The notes beneath the pieces are model-generated. The model saw only the letters and a list, made by a program, of their open reading frames with translations. It was not told the origin of the DNA and ran no database searches. From an uncultured Bacteroidota bacterium (GTDB taxonomy: Bacteria > Bacteroidota > Bacteroidia > Chitinophagales > Chitinophagaceae), in NCBI GenBank assembly GCA_903881265.1, contig CAIRSV010000134.1, positions 1 to 19,870 of the forward strand: DNA of 19,870 nt. Reading direction: 5' to 3'. The position numbers were made by a program, and so were the translations under genes. Positions 14,403-19,870 of the stretch are shown piece after piece. The number at the start of each line of letters is the position of its first letter. The stretch's first letter is position 1.

Positions 14403-15215
14403 GTGAAACTCAACATTGGCATATCGCCCTGCCCCAACGACACCTTCATTTTTGATGCCCTTTATTCAAAAACGATTGACACAGTGCCATTCGAATTTGA
14501 GTTCGTTTTTGAAGATGTCGAAACCTTAAACAATCTTGCATTGAAAGGGCAACTCGACATAATCAAACTGAGCTATGCCAATTACTTTAATGTACTCGAA
14601 CAATATGTCATGCTGCGCAGTGGAGGCGCATTAGGTACTGGCGTAGGTCCTCTATTAATTTCGAAAGGAACACTCGATTTAACTCAGATGTCTTCCTATC
14701 GCATTGCGATACCCGGCATTCATACAACGGCTAATTTCTTGCTGTCGTATGCATTTCCTGGTCCGTTACAAAAAAACGAAGTTGTCTTTTCTTCGATTGA
14801 AGATGTTGTTTTGACTAATCAAGTAGACGCCGGTGTCATTATCCATGAAAACAGATTTACCTATCAACTCAAAGGATTACGTAAGATGATGGATCTTGGT
14901 GCATATTGGGAACAGCAAACTCATATGCCAATTCCTTTAGGCGGTATTGCCATCAAACGAAACTTAGATCACACGATACAAACTAAGATCAATCAACTTA
15001 TTCAAGAAAGCATCCGTTCAAGCCGCAAACGCTATCCTACTTTAAGCGAATTTGTCGTTAGTCACGCCCAAGAAATGAGTGAAGACGTCATGCGGCAACA
15101 TATCGATCTATATGTCAACGACTATTCAATCGACCTTGGCGAAAAAGGGAAAATGGCCGTACAAAAAATGGCCGACACCATCGGCAATCATTCCGAATTA
15201 CCATTATTTATTTAG
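14403..15215 (+). CDS. mqnD: 1,4-dihydroxy-6-naphthoate synthase
   Basis: Converts cyclic dehypoxanthine futalosine to 1,4-dihydroxy-6-naphthoate, the ring precursor of menaquinone in the futalosine route. The 270-residue product has a periplasmic-binding-protein-like fold without a signal peptide. Key features are SPCPNDTF (8-15), KLSYANYF, GGALGTGVGPLL, the IPGIHTTANFLLSYAFP loop, DAGVIIHENRFTY with the putative catalytic histidine, and MPIPLGGIAI. Translation appears to start at GTG 14403, since no ATG is nearby and the IGISPCPNDTF strand must be included. It begins one base after the mqnB stop and is followed 11 bases later by elaA. mqnA, mqnC and mqnE must lie elsewhere. Confidence 0.95.
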   Translation: MKLNIGISPCPNDTFIFDALYSKTIDTVPFEFEFVFEDVETLNNLALKGQLDIIKLSYANYFNVLEQYVMLRSGGALGTGVGPLLISKGTLDLTQMSSYRIAIPGIHTTANFLLSYAFPGPLQKNEVVFSSIEDVVLTNQVDAGVIIHENRFTYQLKGLRKMMDLGAYWEQQTHMPIPLGGIAIKRNLDHTIQTKINQLIQESIRSSRKRYPTLSEFVVSHAQEMSEDVMRQHIDLYVNDYSIDLGEKGKMAVQKMADTIGNHSELPLFI

Positions 15216-15226
15216 AAAAAACGAAT

Positions 15227-15679
15227 ATGCAAACAGACTTCATTTGTAAACATTTTAATGAATTAACGACAACAGAACTTTATTCCATTCTTAAACTCCG
15301 TATGGAAGTTTTTGCCATCGAGCAGCAATGTGCCTATCAAGATTGTGATGACCGCGATCTGCAATGCCATCATTTATTGGGTATGCAAGACGGCGAACTA
15401 GTGGCCTACAGCCGTTTATTATCAAAAGGATTGGCGTATGACGATTATTGCGCTATTGGCCGTGTGCTTACCAAATCAACAGTTCGTGGTCAGCGAATTG
15501 GCAAAGAATTAATGGAGCGGTCTATTGCGCTTTGCAAGGAAATGTTCAATGAAAAAATTAAAATCGGCGCACAATCCTATCTCGAAAAATTTTATTCAGA
15601 CCTCGGATTCGAATCAACCGGACATCATTACCTCGAAGATGAAATACCGCATATGTCGATGGTGTACAAGCAGCTATAA
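15227..15679 (+). CDS. elaA: ElaA family GNAT N-acetyltransferase
   Basis: A 150-residue GNAT-fold acetyltransferase that closely follows the E. coli ElaA plan. It has LYSILKLRMEVFAIEQQC at the start, YQDCDDRDLQCHHLLG, then ELVAYSRLL. The acetyl-CoA binding turn is RVLTKSTVRGQRIGKELM, with the R/Q-x-x-G-x-G/A-type pattern. The C-terminal segment KIGAQSYLEKFYSDLGFES leads to EDEIPHMSM. The physiological substrate of ElaA is not known. It is 11 bases downstream of mqnD on the same strand, so probably in the same transcript, without an evident metabolic link. Confidence 0.92.
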   Translation: MQTDFICKHFNELTTTELYSILKLRMEVFAIEQQCAYQDCDDRDLQCHHLLGMQDGELVAYSRLLSKGLAYDDYCAIGRVLTKSTVRGQRIGKELMERSIALCKEMFNEKIKIGAQSYLEKFYSDLGFESTGHHYLEDEIPHMSMVYKQL

Positions 15680-15719
15680 TGTTTCTAGTGTATTAGATTT
15701 TCTTGCTAGGCTAGCATAA

Positions 15720-15768
15720 ATGTTGAGCAGTATGTTGATCAAGTCAGTTTTGTCATTCGACTCAACAT
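15720..15768. other. Inverted repeat in the elaA/DUF922 convergent gap
   Basis: ATGTTGAG (15720-15727) pairs with CTCAACAT (15761-15768), eight perfect base pairs around a 33-base loop. A-rich sequence follows on the plus strand (T-rich before it on the minus strand). A smaller perfect dyad TGCTAG/CTAGCA lies at 15704-15716. It could end transcription from one or both sides, but the long loop and lack of a downstream T-run make this weak. Confidence 0.22.
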
Positions 15769-15784
15769 AAAAAATAAAAGATGG

Positions 15785-16441
15785 CTATCTCTTCTTTCTA
15801 GTTTGAATTACTTGTTTCTTCACAATTGGGTTGGCAAAATCGGCATATGCGTTGAGCAAACTGTCGATGCGGATATTCCATTCGAGTTGCCCTTTTTGAT
15901 TGATACTATGATTGGATACAGAATCATATTGACGTTGTGATTCATTATCCTCATCTAAAAAGCGGTTGAACATTTTATTCTGCGCAGCTTCATTATAGGC
16001 GTTTACACTATCGTGAAGATACTTGCGAAATTTCCTAGCATAGACCTCGCCCAAATCAAAATGACGTTGCTCGTGATTTAGAATATACTCCGAGTTGGTG
16101 TTCTTCCACGACTTTGATTTGTCAAACATCGTCTTTACTTCAAAGGTGATACTATCGCCCGCGTAACGCGAGGCAAAGGATATCTGATGAAAGCAGTAGG
16201 CATCCATTTCAACATGGGTAACAGTTCGTCTACCATCTTCCTCAATGACCTTATCTGGCTCCAATGGATTTTTTTTTGCAACATTCACATCGAATTTACC
16301 TTGAAAATCATCCCAGGTCAATGTTACATTCGCCCCCCAAAGAATGAGACGATTATCTACTTTCGGTGCAAACGATTGCCCAAACAACAGCATCAACAAC
16401 AAGATGAAAGTGAATCTATAATTCATCAGCATATTCAGCAA
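15785..16441 (-). CDS. DUF922 family exported zinc-peptidase-like protein
   Basis: A 218-residue protein with an N-terminal hydrophobic signal (FTFILLLMLLFGQSFA, residues 10-25), so secreted or periplasmic. LTWDDFQGKF (41-50) is the characteristic opening of DUF922. The SWKN...YILNHEQRHFDLGEVYARKFR region contains HEQRH (123-127), a textbook HExxH zinc motif, with E132 as a possible third ligand. The family is described as predicted secreted zinc-dependent proteases; activity is not proven. The C-terminal third is charged and low in hydrophobics. M1 at 16441 and M6 at 16426 (MNYRFTF) are both usable; M6 gives a cleaner signal peptide. It lies 42 bases downstream of thrS on the same strand. 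Confidence 0.83.
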   Translation of the reverse strand: MLNMLMNYRFTFILLLMLLFGQSFAPKVDNRLILWGANVTLTWDDFQGKFDVNVAKKNPLEPDKVIEEDGRRTVTHVEMDAYCFHQISFASRYAGDSITFEVKTMFDKSKSWKNTNSEYILNHEQRHFDLGEVYARKFRKYLHDSVNAYNEAAQNKMFNRFLDEDNESQRQYDSVSNHSINQKGQLEWNIRIDSLLNAYADFANPIVKKQVIQTRKKR

Positions 16442-16483
16442 TAACTAGTCATTTAAAATTGAACAAATAACAATAAGTGACAA

Positions 16484-18412
16484 TTATACACGGTCACCAA
16501 TATCCTTCTTCATACTGGCAATGATATCAGTAATAGAGACACTCCCCTGATCACCTTTACCTTGAATGCGAAGAGAAACAGCATTCTCATTCATTTCCTT
16601 TTCGCCGACAACAAACATATATGGTATGTGAGCCAATTCGGTATCACGTATTTTACGTCCGATTTTTTCACTGCGGTCGTCTATTTCTGCACGTATGCCA
16701 TTTGATTTCAACTGAGCTAAAATATCCTTGCAGTAATCCATGAACTTGTCGCTGATCGGCAAGATTTTTACTTGTAATGGTGAAATCCATAATGGAAATT
16801 TACCAGCATAATGCTCTAACAAGAAACCGATAAATCGCTCATGTGTGCCCAATGGTGCACGATGAATAATTAACGGGATTTCAGGTTTGTTCTCGGCACT
16901 ATTGTAACTCAGTTTAAACCGTTTGCCTTGGGCAAAATCAACCTGATTGGTCGCTAGTGTGAATTCACGGCCAATAGCACTCCAAATTTGCACATCGATT
17001 TTCGGACCGTAAAAGGCGGCTTCATCTTGTACTTCAATAAACGGAATATTACTTTCAATCAATACGTTACGCACCATCGTTTCGGTTTCTTTCCAAAGTT
17101 CTGGTTCGTTGATATATTTCTGACCAAGCTTAGCCGGATCATGCAACGAAAGACGCATCACATATTTATCGATACCAAAGATCTTAAAGTATTTGACATA
17201 CATATCATTCACCGCACGAAATTCATCGCCGAATTGATCTTTGGTACAGTAGATATGAGCGTCATTCATATGAAGACAACGCACACGCATCAGACCAAAT
17301 AATTCTCCGCTTTGCTCATACCGATAACAAGTACCATATTCGGCCAAACGCAAAGGAAGTTCTTTATAACTGCGTGGCTCTGCATCAAATATCTTATGAT
17401 GATGAGGACAGTTCATAGCCTTCAAATAGTATTTAGTGCCGTCGAGCTCCATTGGAGGGAACATACTATCCTGATAGTACGGCAAATGACCGCTCGTGAT
17501 ATACATACTTTCCTTGGCAATATGCGGCGTTACAACTCGTTTGTAACCGGCTACCTCTTCTGTTTCTTTTGCTAATTTTTCAAGTTCCTCAATAATGATG
17601 GTACCATTCGGCATCCAAAGTGGCAAGCCCTGACCTACGTCATCATCAAAGCAGAAGATACCCATATCGCGGCCTATCTTACGATGATCGCGTTTCTTGG
17701 CTTCTTCTATCATCACGACATAGTCATCTAACAACTTAGCATTCGGGAATGTAATACCATAGAGACGGGTTAATTGCTTGTTCTTCTCATCACCTTTCCA
17801 ATACGCACCTGCTATATTAGTCAGTTTAATAGCTTTCACCAATCCCGTGGCAGGGATATGAGGTCCGCGACATAAATCGGTAAAATTTCCTTGCTTATAA
17901 AATGTAATCTTCCCGTCTTCAAGATGCTGTAATAGATCGAGTTTATATTCATCATTTTTCTCAGTAAAATAACTGATGGCTTCGTCTTTAGTAATTTCAG
18001 TTCGTTCGAAGGAATTATTTTGCTTCGCCAGCTGATTCATCATTGCTTCAATCTTAGCCAAATCTTCTTCCGTGATATGCTGATCGCCAAGATCCATATC
18101 ATAATAGAACCCTTGATCAAGTGCAGGACCAACCCAGAATTTCACACCTGGATACATAGTTTCAATTGCTTCAGCCATGATATGTGCGGAGCTGTGCCAA
18201 AACGTATTCTTTCCTTTCTCATCATCCCAGGTTAATAATTTGAAGGAACAATCAGACGTCAAAGGACGCGATGCATCCCAAACTTCTCCATTGATTTCTG
18301 CAGCCAAGACTTTCTTTGCCAATCCTTCGCTAATTGATTTAGCGATATCCATGGCGGTCGTGCCAACTTCGTATTCCCGCACATTGCCATCAGGTAGTGT
18401 TACATGTATCAT
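16484..18412 (-). CDS. thrS: Threonine--tRNA ligase
   Basis: Charges tRNA-Thr and edits mischarged serine. The 642 residues follow the full bacterial architecture. A TGS domain (1-60, MIHVTLPDG) precedes the editing domain with H73-x3-H77 in HSSAHIM and the CRGPHIP pair. The class II catalytic core has MNCPHH, RLAEYGTCYRYEQSGELFG (motif 2), DAHIYC and HRAPLGTHERFIGF (motif 3); the C, H and H of the last three blocks are the zinc ligands. An anticodon-binding domain follows (LQVKILPIS ... RAEIDDRSEKIGRKIRD). A start at 18433 would add MFYLCQH, but 18412 is the family start and puts H73/H77 at E. coli numbering. A -7 element sits right before it. The usual infC-rpmI-rplT partners do not follow. 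Confidence 0.97.
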   Translation of the reverse strand: MIHVTLPDGNVREYEVGTTAMDIAKSISEGLAKKVLAAEINGEVWDASRPLTSDCSFKLLTWDDEKGKNTFWHSSAHIMAEAIETMYPGVKFWVGPALDQGFYYDMDLGDQHITEEDLAKIEAMMNQLAKQNNSFERTEITKDEAISYFTEKNDEYKLDLLQHLEDGKITFYKQGNFTDLCRGPHIPATGLVKAIKLTNIAGAYWKGDEKNKQLTRLYGITFPNAKLLDDYVVMIEEAKKRDHRKIGRDMGIFCFDDDVGQGLPLWMPNGTIIIEELEKLAKETEEVAGYKRVVTPHIAKESMYITSGHLPYYQDSMFPPMELDGTKYYLKAMNCPHHHKIFDAEPRSYKELPLRLAEYGTCYRYEQSGELFGLMRVRCLHMNDAHIYCTKDQFGDEFRAVNDMYVKYFKIFGIDKYVMRLSLHDPAKLGQKYINEPELWKETETMVRNVLIESNIPFIEVQDEAAFYGPKIDVQIWSAIGREFTLATNQVDFAQGKRFKLSYNSAENKPEIPLIIHRAPLGTHERFIGFLLEHYAGKFPLWISPLQVKILPISDKFMDYCKDILAQLKSNGIRAEIDDRSEKIGRKIRDTELAHIPYMFVVGEKEMNENAVSLRIQGKGDQGSVSITDIIASMKKDIGDRV

Positions 18413-18419
18413 ATGCTGG

Positions 18420-18427
18420 CAAAGATA
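18420..18427 (-). promoter_or_regulatory. Candidate -7 promoter element for thrS
   Basis: The minus strand reads TATCTTTG, a full TAnnTTTG match, seven bases before the ATG at 18412. It would place initiation at or just before that start codon and excludes the upstream ATG at 18433 from a transcript made here. No clear TTG -33 element is seen. The other half of this 74-base divergent gap has only TATTTTTA (18470-18477) facing the next gene, one base off consensus. Confidence 0.35.
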
Positions 18428-18486
18428 AAACACTCCATTGATTTTTTATCAGTATTAAAAGTTTCTTGCTATTTTTATAAAAAAAC

Positions 18487-19870
18487 ATGTTGACAGGCGT
18501 ATTCAGGCAATCTCATCTTATCCTCATCGTGCTTGGACTATCCTGTTTCCTTTTGCTTACGTTGATTCTCTTTTCAATTTATCAACAGCCCATTTATATT
18601 TGGGATGAAGCTATTTATGCAAACAATGCGCTTGAAATGGCGCAGCATCATAATTATCTAGTATATACAAATAATGGCGTGCCGGATCATTATAACAGTA
18701 AACCCCCAATGGCATTATGGTTACAGTCGATTTCGTTCCAACTTTTTTCATTCTGCGAATTTGCCTTGCGTCTACCCACTTTTCTAGCATTGATTGGTAT
18801 AATCGCGTTGTTCTATCTAACAAGCAAAAAACTAAACCTACCTCCGGGTGTCTTTATCGTGGCCACATTCATTTTACTAACCACCCGTGGTGCCATCCGT
18901 CCGCACGTTTTTTTAAGCGGCGACCTTGACGGGATATTGGTATTTTTCGTAACGGGCACGGTATGTATTCAACTTACACAATTGAATGAAACGAAAATCA
19001 GTACTCATTCTATTCTCTTATTAAGCCTTTGCTTGCTCGGAGCCTATTTTACCAAATCAACAGCAGCCTTTCTGATAGTGCCGTCGTTGATGATAGGTTA
19101 TTGGCATGGAGGATTGTTCACCCTGCTATTACGAAACAAGTTGACCTATCTATGCCTTGCTGTATTTTGTCTATTGGTTATCGCTTATTATGCTCTTCGA
19201 GAAAACTACGATCCCGGTTATCTGCGTATCGTATGGGACTCTGAATTTAAGCGTTATGTCAGTCGTGTTATGTCGTGGCAAGAGCAACCATTTTTATACT
19301 ATTTCAAAAATATTGCTACACGGTTTAACATGTACTATTCAGTGATAACAGCCTGTATTGCATTGCCCTATTTATTACTTAAGAATGTTGAATACAAACG
19401 ATTGGTGTTCTATATTTTCTTATCCTGCTTTATCTTTCTTTTATGCATCTCAATTCCTGCGACCAAACTCGAATGGTACGACGCACCGCTCTATCCCTTA
19501 TGGGCTTTTGGATTAGCTGTTATGCTCTATGAGTTGTATCAGTGGGCAACAAAACAATTTGAGACCACTCCTATCTATCCAATGTTGTTTCCCATTCTGC
19601 TCAGCTTGATCGCACTTTTTTTAGTCGATAGAATCTGCGTTGAGGAATTAACAGCAAATAGAGTGTATCAAAGCCAAGAACAAGCCGCTGCGTTATTGAA
19701 ATCAATAGACAAGAAGTATCAAAAATCTTCCTACACCGTATTTATGGATGTGGAGGAAAATAAGCTACATCATTTTGATGCATTAAATTTTTATGTAAAA
19801 AGTATGTCGATAGACAAACGCGTCACTGTTACACTCAAACGAATAATGGCTGATGTAAAACCCTTTGATA
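18487..19870 (+). CDS. GT-C membrane glycosyltransferase, PMT/ArnT-like (3' end beyond window)
   Basis: The frame is open from ATG 18487 to the right edge, 461 residues visible, with no stop. It encodes a polytopic inner-membrane protein of the dolichyl/undecaprenyl-phosphate-sugar glycosyltransferase type (GT39/GT83). A first helix (11-32) is followed by PIYIWDEAIYANNALEMAQ, where D40-E41 matches the catalytic acidic pair in the first periplasmic loop. HYNSKPPMALWLQSI follows with the conserved K-P-P. A later loop has SGDLDGILVFF (D146, D148), then helices with GAYFTKSTAAFLIVPSL and a TKLEWYDAPLYPLWAFG segment typical of the later conserved loop. A soluble C-terminal portion starts around residue 395. 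It probably transfers a sugar or aminosugar from a lipid carrier to lipid A, protein or glycan on the periplasmic face; the acceptor is not readable. Divergent from thrS. Confidence 0.87.
   Translation, partial: MLTGVFRQSHLILIVLGLSCFLLLTLILFSIYQQPIYIWDEAIYANNALEMAQHHNYLVYTNNGVPDHYNSKPPMALWLQSISFQLFSFCEFALRLPTFLALIGIIALFYLTSKKLNLPPGVFIVATFILLTTRGAIRPHVFLSGDLDGILVFFVTGTVCIQLTQLNETKISTHSILLLSLCLLGAYFTKSTAAFLIVPSLMIGYWHGGLFTLLLRNKLTYLCLAVFCLLVIAYYALRENYDPGYLRIVWDSEFKRYVSRVMSWQEQPFLYYFKNIATRFNMYYSVITACIALPYLLLKNVEYKRLVFYIFLSCFIFLLCISIPATKLEWYDAPLYPLWAFGLAVMLYELYQWATKQFETTPIYPMLFPILLSLIALFLVDRICVEELTANRVYQSQEQAAALLKSIDKKYQKSSYTVFMDVEENKLHHFDALNFYVKSMSIDKRVTVTLKRIMADVKPFD

Noticed and set aside
18413..18433. 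ATG at 18433 as the thrS start
   Set aside because: It adds seven residues absent from the family and would lie upstream of or within the best -7 element.

Overview
The window looks like chromosomal backbone of a Bacteroidota bacterium, probably on the Chitinophagales/Sphingobacteriia side. Several things point there. It carries families restricted to or typical of this phylum: a DUF6089 outer-membrane protein, a DUF4270 lipoprotein next to a single-domain starch-synthase-like protein and glmS, and a remnant of a flexirubin/dialkylresorcinol (Dar) locus. It has the futalosine menaquinone genes mqnB and mqnD. Several gene starts are preceded by a TAnnTTTG-type promoter -7 element rather than an obvious Shine-Dalgarno site. 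The lineage call is inference from these families; no 16S or other rRNA is present.

Layout. 1-1302 (minus, cut by the window edge) is a double-ATPase peptide-type ABC transporter subunit. 1436-1806 is a wrecked gene: the start of a DarA-like protein joined to the last part of a DarB-like ketosynthase, then frameshifted in a run of A. 1848-3101 is an unnamed polytopic membrane protein that overlaps, tail to tail, the DUF6089 gene (3073-3912, minus). pfkA (4003-4983, minus) lies upstream of DUF6089. 5245-9351 is a tight minus-strand operon: starch-synthase-like protein, DUF4270 lipoprotein, glmS. panC is divergent from it at 9464. A GT4 glycosyltransferase and scpA follow on the plus strand to 12391. 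queD and folE form a minus-strand pair (12526-13553). mqnB, mqnD and elaA form a plus-strand operon (13760-15679). A DUF922 metallopeptidase-like gene lies downstream of thrS on the minus strand (15785-18412). A GT-C glycosyltransferase starts at 18487 and runs off the right edge.

Functionally this is mainly housekeeping: glycolysis (pfkA), amino-sugar supply for the envelope (glmS), pantothenate (panC), pterin/queuosine (folE, queD), menaquinone (mqnB, mqnD), chromosome segregation (scpA) and translation (thrS), with envelope and glycosylation genes between. There are no tRNA, rRNA, CRISPR, IS or phage signals. I do not see a clear new multi-gene system. The observations most worth following are the Dar pigment-locus remnant, the starch-synthase-like protein that lacks its donor-binding parts, and promoter -7 elements so close to start codons that some transcripts may be leaderless.
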